From the NCBI GenBank assembly GCA_964408805.1, contig CAYPAV010000010.1, forward strand, positions 124,001 through 188,000: DNA of 64,000 nucleotides, in the 5' to 3' direction. Below, in pieces: positions 17,278 through 24,777 of the stretch. The translations under genes were made by a program, and so were the position numbers. The stretch comes from CAYPAV01 sp964408805 (lineage in GTDB: Bacteria > Pseudomonadota > Alphaproteobacteria > UBA8366). The notes under the pieces are model-generated. The model had not been told where the DNA came from, did not search any database, and saw nothing but the letters and a program-made list of their open reading frames with translations. Within the stretch, counting starts at the first letter, position 1. Each line of letters opens with the position of its first letter.

Positions 17278-18870
17278 ATGGAGAAGTTCGATGTCGTGAT
17301 CGTCGGTGCCGGGTTCAGCGGCCTCTATTTGCTCTATCATCTCCGTAACGAGGGCTTCTCGGTCCGGCTTCTTGAGGCGCAATCAGGGCTTGGCGGAGTT
17401 TGGCAGGCCAACCGCTATCCCGGCGCCCGGGTCGACTCTCATGTGCCGAACTACGAGTACTCCTTAGAGGCGTGCTGGCGCGACTGGGTTTGGACCGAAC
17501 GTTTTCCCGGTCGCGACGAACTGGTTCGCTACTTCGAGCACGTCGACCAGGCCCTTGACCTGGGCCGCGACATCGATCTGGAAACTCGGATCGAAACATG
17601 CCACTTCGGCGGCGATGGCAACTGGACGATAACCGCCCATACTGGGCGCAGCTACGTATCTTCCTTTCTATTCATGTGCACAGGGTTCGGCGCCAAGCCG
17701 TACACTCCCGAACTCCCCGGTCTCGCCAGCTTTGCCAGGACCTGCCACCATACCGCTATGTGGCCCGAAGAAGGCGTCGACTTTGCTGGCCGCCGGGTCG
17801 GCATTATCGGAACCGGCGCCAGCGGCGTGCAGGTCGTCCAAGAGGCAGCGCATCAGGCCGAGCGTCTCGTCGTCTTCCAGCGTACGCCGGTCACCGCGCT
17901 GCCCATGCAGCAGCGACAGCTCGACCCCGCGGCGCAAGCGGCCGAAAAGGGGGACTATCCGGAGATGTTCGAACGGCGAAATTCTCCGCCGGGTAACTTT
18001 TGCGACATCATCCGACTGGATATCGGGGTTTTCGAAGCGACCGATGAGGCGCGAGAGGAGGTCTTCGAGACGGCTTGGCGGAAGGGCGGCTTCCATTTCT
18101 GGGTTGGCACTTTCAGCGATGTCCTGCTCGACGAAGCCGCCAATCGGGCCGCCTATGATTTCTGGCGCGATAAGACGCGCGCTCGGATCGACGATCCGGC
18201 CGTCGCCGATCTGTTGGCGCCGATCGAACCGCCTTATCCGTTCGGCACAAAGCGCCCTTCTCTCGAACAGGATTATTACGAGTGTTTCAATCTGCCCAAC
18301 GTGGAGCTGGTCGATCTGCGATCGACACCGATCGAGAGCATCGTACCGAGTGGAGTGCGCACGAGCGAAGCCATGTTCGAACTCGATGTGCTGGTGCTGG
18401 CCACCGGCTTCGATGCCAACACGGGCGGGCTTACCGCGATCGACATCCGCGGCCGCGACAATAACTCACTGGCCGGGGCCTGGTCCGATGGCGTCGACAC
18501 TCATCTCGGTATCGCAGTTCCCGGTTTTCCGAACATGCTGATGCTCTACGGACCCCAGAGCGCCACAGCATTTTGCAACGGGCCGACCTGCGCCGAGATT
18601 CAGGGAGACTGGGTGATCCGTCTACTCAAGCGAATGCGCGCCCGCGGCCAAAGCTTGGTCGAGACGACCGCCGAGATGGGGAACGCCTGGACGGCCCACC
18701 TCGCCGAATTGGCCGACAGCACCCTATTTGGTCGGACCGATTCCTGGTATATGGGCGCCAACATCCCCGGCAAGCATCGTCAGCTTCTCAACTATCCGAA
18801 CAGCGATGACTATCGGGACCATTTACGGAACTGTGAGGCGAGCGGCTTCGAAGGGTTTGTGTTCCGATGA
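17278..18870 (+). CDS. Flavin-containing monooxygenase, Baeyer-Villiger type
   Basis: 530 residues. The FAD-binding Rossmann motif is VGAGFSG at the N-terminus and the NADPH-binding motif is GIIGTGASG near residue 185. Between them FARTCHHTAMWP occupies the place of the Baeyer-Villiger fingerprint F-X-G-X3-H-X3-W-P, with Arg where Gly is usual. ATGFDANTG is the second conserved ATG-F motif. Such enzymes insert oxygen next to ketones or oxidise soft heteroatoms using NADPH and O2. A GGAGAG site precedes the ATG. The gene is isolated; downstream sequence is decayed. Confidence 0.9.
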   Translation: MEKFDVVIVGAGFSGLYLLYHLRNEGFSVRLLEAQSGLGGVWQANRYPGARVDSHVPNYEYSLEACWRDWVWTERFPGRDELVRYFEHVDQALDLGRDIDLETRIETCHFGGDGNWTITAHTGRSYVSSFLFMCTGFGAKPYTPELPGLASFARTCHHTAMWPEEGVDFAGRRVGIIGTGASGVQVVQEAAHQAERLVVFQRTPVTALPMQQRQLDPAAQAAEKGDYPEMFERRNSPPGNFCDIIRLDIGVFEATDEAREEVFETAWRKGGFHFWVGTFSDVLLDEAANRAAYDFWRDKTRARIDDPAVADLLAPIEPPYPFGTKRPSLEQDYYECFNLPNVELVDLRSTPIESIVPSGVRTSEAMFELDVLVLATGFDANTGGLTAIDIRGRDNNSLAGAWSDGVDTHLGIAVPGFPNMLMLYGPQSATAFCNGPTCAEIQGDWVIRLLKRMRARGQSLVETTAEMGNAWTAHLAELADSTLFGRTDSWYMGANIPGKHRQLLNYPNSDDYRDHLRNCEASGFEGFVFR

Positions 18871-18939
18871 ATGCTGGAAGTTGGCACTCTTCGGAAGAGT
18901 TGGCTGTTTCGCCAAACTTCCCGTTTCGGACCACAAGCC

Positions 18940-19083
18940 GACATCCTTCGTGCTGGTAGCAATCAAGCGCCGACGATGGGCATCCAGGGCCGGGTGGGTG
19001 TCCCGCTCAACGAGCTTAGTATAGCCCGCGATGTCGGCCATCAGCACGGCCGAAAGGCGCTTATTCCGATTGCCTTCCGACAC
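18940..19083 (-). pseudogene. Truncated class III cyclase N-terminus (remnant)
   Basis: Minus-strand translation from ATG 19083 reads NKRLSAVLMADIAGYTKLVE, the unmistakable N-terminal metal-binding segment of a class III adenylate/guanylate cyclase, then DAHRRRLIA. After about 48 codons the similarity ends and no GD..LA.F core or VN.AARLE motif follows; the frame runs on into the 3' end of the monooxygenase gene. It is best read as a cyclase gene fragment left by deletion. A very short functional peptide is unlikely. Confidence 0.55.
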
Positions 19084-19144
19084 CCCTACCCATCGAATTC
19101 GATGAAATGAAGTAGGGGTTGGTGGTGAAGAATTTCCAACTCGC

Positions 19145-19331
19145 GAATGCCGGCCTTTGGCTACACCCGGAAGAAATCGCCATAGCGGGTTTAGGTCCGG
19201 TCTTGAGGGAAAAGCTGCCGTCGATTCCTCGATTTTCGATAGGCGCTATATTGATGTCCGAAGGTTGAGGCAAAGCGGACGAAGTTTCTGATGGTCAAGA
19301 ATGGCCGAAATTGACCCGAAGCGGCCATTCG
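19145..19331 (+). repeat. Dispersed intergenic repeat, longest copy
   Basis: Used here as the reference copy. It contains GGCTACACCCGGAAGAAATC (matching the inverted copy near 31880 with one mismatch), GCCGTCGATT, GATGTCCGAAGGTTGAGGCA and a perfect 9-bp inverted repeat GAATGGCCG/CGGCCATTC at 19299-19307 and 19322-19330 around AAATTGACCCGAAG. The terminal hairpin suggests a structured, possibly mobile or transcript-processing element. It fills the gap between the cyclase remnant and the Rap1a-like gene. Confidence 0.65.
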
Positions 19332-19377
19332 GCGAGATACGCTGTTCCCCTTGAATGCCTCGTCGGGATCTTCTTGC

Positions 19378-19746
19378 CTATTTACACTTGAACTTCCACT
19401 TCAATGTCGCGAGCAGGCCGTCAACCGCGGGGATGTCGCGTTTACCGAAATTCTCGTGCGCCCAACGCATGAAGGCCCAACGAATCTCGTCGGCCCGATT
19501 GCCTTCGGGCGGCAAGCAAATCTTGTCCTTTTTCGCCAAACCGGCACGGATGTAGAGATCGGTGAACCCGGTGATGTATTGCTCGCATTCCATCTCCAGG
19601 ACAGCGCCGCCCCGCGAATCGTTATCCCCTTCAACGCAAGGCTCCAGCAGGTCGCGGACCTTGTAATCGTCGGCCAGCGTGCCGGTACCGGATAGGGCGA
19701 TTGCCATTGCGGCAGCGGCTCCGATGAGAGATGCGCGTCGTGGCAT
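19378..19746 (-). CDS. Secreted Rap1a/Tai-like small protein
   Basis: 122 residues with a signal peptide (SLIGAAAAMAIALSGTGTLA) and a mature domain of about 95 residues. The pattern C..D...RGGAVLEMECEQYITGFTDLYIRAGL, ICLPPEGNRADEIRWAFMRWAHEN and a final cysteine matches the Rap1a/Tai domain family (described as immunity proteins for type VI amidase effectors, but common as a general periplasmic domain). Four cysteines in the mature part could form disulfides. A strong GAGGAGG site precedes the ATG, 23 bp after the stop of the multiheme cytochrome, so it is the second gene of that operon. An immunity role is unlikely here; an assembly or maturation role for the cytochrome is a speculative alternative. 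Confidence 0.7.
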   Translation of the reverse strand: MPRRASLIGAAAAMAIALSGTGTLADDYKVRDLLEPCVEGDNDSRGGAVLEMECEQYITGFTDLYIRAGLAKKDKICLPPEGNRADEIRWAFMRWAHENFGKRDIPAVDGLLATLKWKFKCK

Positions 19747-19769
19747 TTTTGATCCTCCTCGCCGACCCC

Positions 19770-22121
19770 CTACTTACGCTCGCGCCCGTATGCCTGGATC
19801 GCCTTATCCATTACAGCTCGGTGCTGTTCATTGCCGACGAAGGCGGGCGAGTTGATTCTCGACCAGAGATCCTTGTCCAACATGTTCTGGTGGCAACCCA
19901 TGCAGAGGCCCGTCCGCTCCATCTTCTCACGCGTCGACTGCGGCAGCGGGCTAGTCAGCGGCCAGTGCGAGCCGACGGTGACGAGCTGCTTGCCGTCGCG
20001 GCTGACGATCTGCGAGAGGTCGTGGTCAAGGCCGGGGATCGCCTGGGACTGGACCTTGTGCTTCTTCGGAATCGTCTGCCCTAGATAGGTCTCGAGATCG
20101 ACCACCAGGTTGCGGTCGTAGCCCTGCAGGAACCTCCCGTCCTCGATGCCGTAGCCGAGGCTCTTCGGGTTGTTGTGGCAACTCTCGCAATCGCGCGCCT
20201 TGCGGCCCGCGGTATGCGGCTGAACCGCCGCATGGTCGAGGCCCTTGCCTTCGGGCGTCATCCAGATCTTGTTCTTGACGACCGTCTTGCCGGTCTTGTC
20301 GATAACGGTGGTAATCACCTGACAGCCCGGCATCATCGGGCTCACGCGCCCCTCGCCATTGATCCCAAGAACGGGCGTCTCCCATCTAAGGTATGAGCGC
20401 GTCTCGAATACCTTGCCCGCGCTTTTCAGGCCGTTGGTGCCGAGCGGATAGTCGGCGGAGAGTCCGTTGCGACCGCGGGCGTTGGCGGTCTTGATCCAGT
20501 CGATGTCGGTCTTGCCCTTGGAGTAGTCGACCGTGATGTGGCAGCCGTAACACTGCGGCGCCCAATCGGCGTGACAGGCGTAGCACTCCATCGTCTCCAT
20601 GTGCTTGCCCACGGCCGACATCGCGACCATCGCCTGCGGCGATTTCCAGGCGCTGTCGAGGCGCAACTGCTTTAGCACCGGCACCTCGAAATCGAGTCCC
20701 GTCGCTGAATGCAAAATCACCCGTTTGCCCTTTTTGACGACATTGCCAAAAGGGTTGCCCCGGGCGGTCAGGAGATAGCCCTCCTCGGCCTCGTACTGGG
20801 TTGCGAAGGCCATGAAGTCTGGCAACTCGTCCGTCAGGCCGCGCGGTTTCTCGGAGATCGCACGCGCATGTTCCTCGCCATGTCCCAGCGGCAGCTCCCA
20901 TGGAAACTTCTGTACGGTACCGTGGCAGTCCTCGCACTCGATCTCGACCTGCGCCAGCGTGGTGCCGAAGAGATTGCCATCGCCATGCATGTCGATCGAG
21001 GTATGGCAGTCCTGGCAGAGCAGGCCGCCCAGCGGATTGCCGGCGCGGCTCTGGACCTGATGGTGCAGGTCGTCCTTGATGAAAAGATATTTCTTGGTGT
21101 GCAGCTTCGGCTGCTTCTTGCCCTTGGCGTCATAGGGGCTGCCATAGGGGAACTCCATGATGCCCTGGTAGCTGACGCCGATCCGTTTGCCTCGGTTGTG
21201 ACAGGAGTTGTAGGTCTCGGACGGGATGCCGGAATATTCGATGTCGCCTACTTTGACCTTGCTCTTGCGGGTCGCCTGCATGCGGTGAACCAGGAGATGG
21301 CCGGGCTGCTCCTTGTGGATCGTCGGGTCGCCACCTTCGTAGAACCCTTCGTTGGAATAGGGCACGTGGCAGGAGGAGCACCCGGTGCCGCGAAAGTCAC
21401 CCCGCTTCTCGCGGCCCGAGACGCCGACGTGACAACGCTGGCACTGCTGGCGGGAGTATGTGATGCCGGCAAGGTTGGGATGCTTCGGGATCTGGTCCAC
21501 GTCGACCTTTGGCACCTGCTTCATCTCGGTCGGCATCTGGTCCGGATGCGCCTTGGCGAAGGCCGTCATGTATCGCTTGTAGGCGGGAGTACCGACCGCG
21601 GGGACGGGGCCGTCCGTATCCTTCAGGGCATAGTTGCCCCAGACCACCTTATGATCCCGCTGAACGCCCCAGGACCAGAGATTACCCTGAAGCTTGCCCG
21701 CCTCGGTATTCATCAGCGATTTCATCAGCCGCGCCGCATAGCCCTGGTGGCACTGCCCGCAGGTTCGCTCACCGACGAAGATCGAGCCGGGATCGGGATA
21801 GAACATGTTCGGGCCGTCAGCCTCGCTCAGCTCCTTCGGCGCGCCTTTGTGGGCGGCCTTCTTCGAGGTCGCCTTCGGCGTACCGCCATGGCAGACGACG
21901 CAGCCCCCGGGATCGCCGTGCTCCTTGCCAATGTCGACGATGGTGTCGTGCATCGGGCCATCGGTGAAGTTCTCAATTCCTTCATGACATGACAGACAGC
22001 CCATCGTGCCTGCACGTTCTGCCGAAGTGGTATCGAACTTGGCGGCGAAGGTTGGGGCCGCGAAGCCGCTCAGCAAACAAATTAGGAAAACAAACCCTAT
22101 TCTGAACTTTGCACGCGACAT
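19770..22121 (-). CDS. Multiheme cytochrome c (11 CXXCH motifs, one further site damaged)
   Basis: 783 residues with a signal peptide (FVFLICLLSGFAAPTFA). CXXCH motifs start at residues 42, 74, 121, 227, 248, 369, 396, 513, 524, 645 and 740, giving 11 c-type hemes. At 304-308 the sequence is YNSCH within SETYNSCHNRGKRIG, where a CNSCH motif would make a twelfth; TAC (21210-21212) differs from TGC by one base. The spacing is unlike the common octaheme or decaheme families and no catalytic family was recognised; the role is presumably periplasmic electron transfer or a multiheme oxidoreductase. GGGAGG precedes the ATG. The Rap1a-like gene follows by 23 bp. A cytochrome c maturation system would be needed elsewhere. 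Confidence 0.9.
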   Translation of the reverse strand: MSRAKFRIGFVFLICLLSGFAAPTFAAKFDTTSAERAGTMGCLSCHEGIENFTDGPMHDTIVDIGKEHGDPGGCVVCHGGTPKATSKKAAHKGAPKELSEADGPNMFYPDPGSIFVGERTCGQCHQGYAARLMKSLMNTEAGKLQGNLWSWGVQRDHKVVWGNYALKDTDGPVPAVGTPAYKRYMTAFAKAHPDQMPTEMKQVPKVDVDQIPKHPNLAGITYSRQQCQRCHVGVSGREKRGDFRGTGCSSCHVPYSNEGFYEGGDPTIHKEQPGHLLVHRMQATRKSKVKVGDIEYSGIPSETYNSCHNRGKRIGVSYQGIMEFPYGSPYDAKGKKQPKLHTKKYLFIKDDLHHQVQSRAGNPLGGLLCQDCHTSIDMHGDGNLFGTTLAQVEIECEDCHGTVQKFPWELPLGHGEEHARAISEKPRGLTDELPDFMAFATQYEAEEGYLLTARGNPFGNVVKKGKRVILHSATGLDFEVPVLKQLRLDSAWKSPQAMVAMSAVGKHMETMECYACHADWAPQCYGCHITVDYSKGKTDIDWIKTANARGRNGLSADYPLGTNGLKSAGKVFETRSYLRWETPVLGINGEGRVSPMMPGCQVITTVIDKTGKTVVKNKIWMTPEGKGLDHAAVQPHTAGRKARDCESCHNNPKSLGYGIEDGRFLQGYDRNLVVDLETYLGQTIPKKHKVQSQAIPGLDHDLSQIVSRDGKQLVTVGSHWPLTSPLPQSTREKMERTGLCMGCHQNMLDKDLWSRINSPAFVGNEQHRAVMDKAIQAYGRERK

Positions 22122-22184
22122 GCCGACCTCCCAATACTCCCCTTCATCGCATGGAGGATTACCTACCTTGATACCATAAAATAA

Positions 22185-22216
22185 TTTCGGATGCCCCGAA
22201 AGTGCCGAAATATTTC
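22185..22216. promoter_or_regulatory. Paired palindromes upstream of the cytochrome gene
   Basis: TTTCGG-ATGCC-CCGAAA (22185-22201) is a 6-bp inverted repeat, and GAAATATTTC (22207-22216) is a perfect 10-bp palindrome, both 64-95 bp upstream of the cytochrome start in an AT-rich patch. They are candidate operator or promoter elements for the cytochrome operon; the regulator is unknown. Confidence 0.35.
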
Positions 22217-22332
22217 TCTAATCAAGCGTATTCATTAGGCGAATTTGCCACTTTAAATAACTCGCTGATTTTCGATCTTCCAGGAGGCGTAAGCGATACA
22301 AGAAAGTCCGTTCCTGGCTAATCCCGAATTCC

Positions 22333-22410
22333 ATGTCCGAGGATCCGGAAAAAGCGGGCGGAGCTTCGAGAAGTCGAATAGGGCAGGAAATGACCCGAAG
22401 GCGCCATTCG
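22333..22410 (+). repeat. Dispersed intergenic repeat copy
   Basis: It aligns with 19253-19331: ATGTCCGAGGATCCGGAAAA, GCGGGCGGAGCTTCGAGAAG, and AAATGACCCGAAGGCGCCAT against AATTGACCCGAAGCGGCCAT. The terminal stem is imperfect. It sits in the 531-bp gap 22122-22652 together with a small ORF and the palindromes upstream of the cytochrome. Confidence 0.55.
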
Positions 22411-22435
22411 ATATCTCAACCTGAAATCCGGAACG

Positions 22436-22606
22436 GTGGACCGCTTTTCGGGGCGAGGAGCAATTCAGATCAACGATGTATATGAGGACGACAACGCGGT
22501 TGTCTTCATCATCGACCGGGAGGTGGGCGGATTGTATGTCCTGGAGACGGACATTCAGGAATTTCGCCTCGCTTTTCCTGGCGTCCGAATCGACGTACAG
22601 TTTTGA
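22436..22606 (+). CDS. Possible small ORF (56 aa) or gene remnant
   Basis: From a GTG at 22436 the frame reads VDRFSGRGAIQINDVYED, then DNAVVFIIDREVGGLYVLET and ends ...GVRIDVQF with TGA at 22604-22606. The alternation of hydrophobic and charged residues looks protein-like, with beta strands, and differs from the shadow frames. The frame is open back to 22394 without ATG. It could be a small soluble protein or the 3' remnant of a longer gene overwritten by the adjacent repeat. No family recognised. Confidence 0.3.
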   Translation: MDRFSGRGAIQINDVYEDDNAVVFIIDREVGGLYVLETDIQEFRLAFPGVRIDVQF

Positions 22607-22652
22607 GTGACGTTCGGCGATACGCCGAATTTTTCGTGGAAAGAATATCACC

Positions 22653-23495
22653 ATGACCCAATCCATCCAGGCCGTCGAAACCGAGACACCCGCCTACCGT
22701 TCCCCCAAGGAGGCCGCCATCGAAAGCGCCCGGGCGGCGCGGGCCGAGATCCGCGCCGGTCGTCACCGGGACGTGACCTCGCGTAGCGCCCCGGCGATGG
22801 TTCAAGCCAATCTTGCCATTCTGCCCGCCGAATATGCGGATGACTTCCTGCGATTTTGCCAATTTAACCCGAAACCCTGTCCGTTGATCGGCATGACGGA
22901 ACCCGGCGATCCGATGCTGCCGATGCTGGGCGACGGCATCGATTTACGCACCGATCTGCCCGCCTACCGGGTGTTCAAGGACGGCGTTGAATCCGACGAA
23001 GTCACGGATATTAGCGACTATTGGCGCGACGACCTGGTGGGGTTCGCGCTCGGTTGTTCATTGTCCTTTGAATCGGCGCTGATGGATGCGGGGCTGCCGC
23101 TGCGACGGTTTGAATATGGCATGAAGACCTGCGCCTACCGCACGACGATCGAAACCACGCCCGCGGGACCGTTTCGCGGCGGCATGGTGGTGTCCATGCG
23201 CTCCTTCGTACCGGAAAATGCGATCCGGGCGATTCAGATCACTTCGCGTTTCCCCAACGTGCACGGCGCCCCGGTGCATTTCGGCGATCCGGACTCGATT
23301 GGTATCAAGGATATCTTGAAGCCGGAATATGGCGGCTGGGCCAAGATACCCGAAGGCGATGTTCCGGTGTACTGGGCTTGCGGCATCACGCCTCAGGTCG
23401 CCATCGAATACGCCAAGCCGTCCTTCTGCATCACCCACAAACCCGGTCACATGCTGATTACCGACAAACTGAACGCGGAAATGGCGTCGTTGTAG
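22653..23495 (+). CDS. DUF1445 family putative hydro-lyase (YcsI-like)
   Basis: 280 residues matching the D-glutamate cyclase / putative hydro-lyase family (DUF1445). Landmarks: RHRDVTSRSAPAMVQANLAI, FCQFNPKPCPLIGMTEPGDP, LPAYRVFKDG, VGFALGCSLSFESAL, CAYRTTIE, GGMVVSMRSFVP and the C-terminal WACGITPQVAIEYAKPSF with ITHKPGHMLITD. Mammalian homologues convert D-glutamate to 5-oxo-D-proline; bacterial members are often near 5-oxoprolinase or HyuA genes. Here it faces a DadA-like FAD oxidase convergently (6-bp gap), which suggests an amino-acid-derived substrate for both. The exact reaction is unknown. Confidence 0.88.
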   Translation: MTQSIQAVETETPAYRSPKEAAIESARAARAEIRAGRHRDVTSRSAPAMVQANLAILPAEYADDFLRFCQFNPKPCPLIGMTEPGDPMLPMLGDGIDLRTDLPAYRVFKDGVESDEVTDISDYWRDDLVGFALGCSLSFESALMDAGLPLRRFEYGMKTCAYRTTIETTPAGPFRGGMVVSMRSFVPENAIRAIQITSRFPNVHGAPVHFGDPDSIGIKDILKPEYGGWAKIPEGDVPVYWACGITPQVAIEYAKPSFCITHKPGHMLITDKLNAEMASL

Positions 23496-23501
23496 CGGCG
23501 C

Positions 23502-24668
23502 TCAGGCCTTGAACCCGGTCTCCAAAAGCGGCTCGTCGTCGATGACCCGCTGATACGACATGCGCGACAAATCAATCGTCTGGTAACCGCCGTCCAGGAG
23601 CAATTCGGTCATTGCCCGCCCGATCGCCGGGCCCTTCTGCAGGCCGGCGCCGGTAAAGCCCGTCGCGACATAGAAATTGTCCAGACCGCCGATCCATTTG
23701 CCGATGATCGTGTTGCCGTCCATCCGGTTATAGGCGTAATGCCCGCCCCAGCCGCGCTTGACCTTGAGCGCCTCGAAGGCCGGCACCCGGTGCGCCAAGG
23801 CCGGCCAGTAGACCTTCTCGAACAAATCGTGGTCGACGTCCCAGTTGAAGCCGAAGGGAACCGATATGTCGGTCAGGCCGGCGGTGAAACCGGCGCCTTC
23901 CTGGCGGAACGTGACCCCGCTCGGTCCGTAGGTCAGCGGCATGGTTTCGATTTTGTCCTGAATTTCGAAATAGAAGGTGCTGCGGCTGAGCGGCTCGACC
24001 GGTACGGTCATGCCGACCATGGCGCAGATTTCCGGTCCCCAGGCCCCGGCGACATTGACGATGATATCGCCCGCGACCCGGCGCCCGGACTCCAGCACGA
24101 CCCGCCGGGCCAGACCGCCTTCGACTTCGATATCGACGACCTTGTCCTGAATGTAGTCGATCCCGAGGCTGATCGCCTTCCGCCGAATTCCCAGTACGGC
24201 CGCGTTGGGATCGATGAAGCCGTCCTGGGGCGCGTGGATCGCCGCATCGATGTCCGCCACGTTCATCGACGGGAAGCGCGCCGCCAGTTCATCACGGTCC
24301 AACAAATCATTGGGCGCGCCGAAGGCGACCTGAGTGCGCCAGTTTTTCTCGGCTTCGGCGACATCCTCGGCGCCTGCGGCAAGATACAAATAGCCGAATT
24401 CGAGAAATTCAAAACCGCCGGGCTGACCGTCGACGTCCATCAAACGCGCGAAATCCTTATAGACCTCGCGCCCGTAGATCGACATTTCGATATTCTCGGG
24501 GAGGCCATGCATCAACCGAACGCCCCCCGACGAACGCGGTGCGGCCGCCCACTCGTAGCTCGGGTCCGGCTCGATAACGCAAACGTCGCCGGCGCGCCCG
24601 GTCATCGCCAAATGGTAGGCGATACTCGAGCCCATGATGCTCCCCCCGATAATGACGATATCGGCCAT
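23502..24668 (-). CDS. FAD-dependent amine/D-amino-acid oxidoreductase (DAO family)
   Basis: About 388 residues. It opens with the FAD-binding motif ADIVIIGGSIMGSSIAYHLA and has SSGGVRLMHG, the central GDIIVNVAGAWGPEI and the C-terminal GHYAYNRMDGNTIIG and YVATGFTGAGLQKGPAIG typical of sarcosine oxidase / DadA-like flavoproteins that oxidise C-N bonds to imines. ATG 24668 follows GGAGGG; the frame opens two codons earlier at a TTG. It is the last gene of the leftward UbiD-ligase-oxidase group, 109 bp after the ligase stop, and converges with the DUF1445 gene. Confidence 0.9.
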   Translation of the reverse strand: MADIVIIGGSIMGSSIAYHLAMTGRAGDVCVIEPDPSYEWAAAPRSSGGVRLMHGLPENIEMSIYGREVYKDFARLMDVDGQPGGFEFLEFGYLYLAAGAEDVAEAEKNWRTQVAFGAPNDLLDRDELAARFPSMNVADIDAAIHAPQDGFIDPNAAVLGIRRKAISLGIDYIQDKVVDIEVEGGLARRVVLESGRRVAGDIIVNVAGAWGPEICAMVGMTVPVEPLSRSTFYFEIQDKIETMPLTYGPSGVTFRQEGAGFTAGLTDISVPFGFNWDVDHDLFEKVYWPALAHRVPAFEALKVKRGWGGHYAYNRMDGNTIIGKWIGGLDNFYVATGFTGAGLQKGPAIGRAMTELLLDGGYQTIDLSRMSYQRVIDDEPLLETGFKA

Positions 24669-24777
24669 GGCCAACTCCCTCCTTGTTCGCAGATCCGCCC
24701 GCGCCCCGTTAGGGCACTGTTATATTACGGGCTGCATCGAAAGGACGCTAATCCGCATAATATCGCCGGAAAATGCC

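Noticed and set aside
16975..17382. Minus-strand 135-codon frame in the gap before the monooxygenase
   Set aside because: It spans a weak repeat copy and the start of the plus-strand monooxygenase; no motif, so it was not called.
19378..19746. Calling the Rap1a-like protein a type VI immunity protein
   Set aside because: No amidase effector or type VI gene is nearby, and the gene is coupled to a cytochrome, so only the domain similarity is reported.
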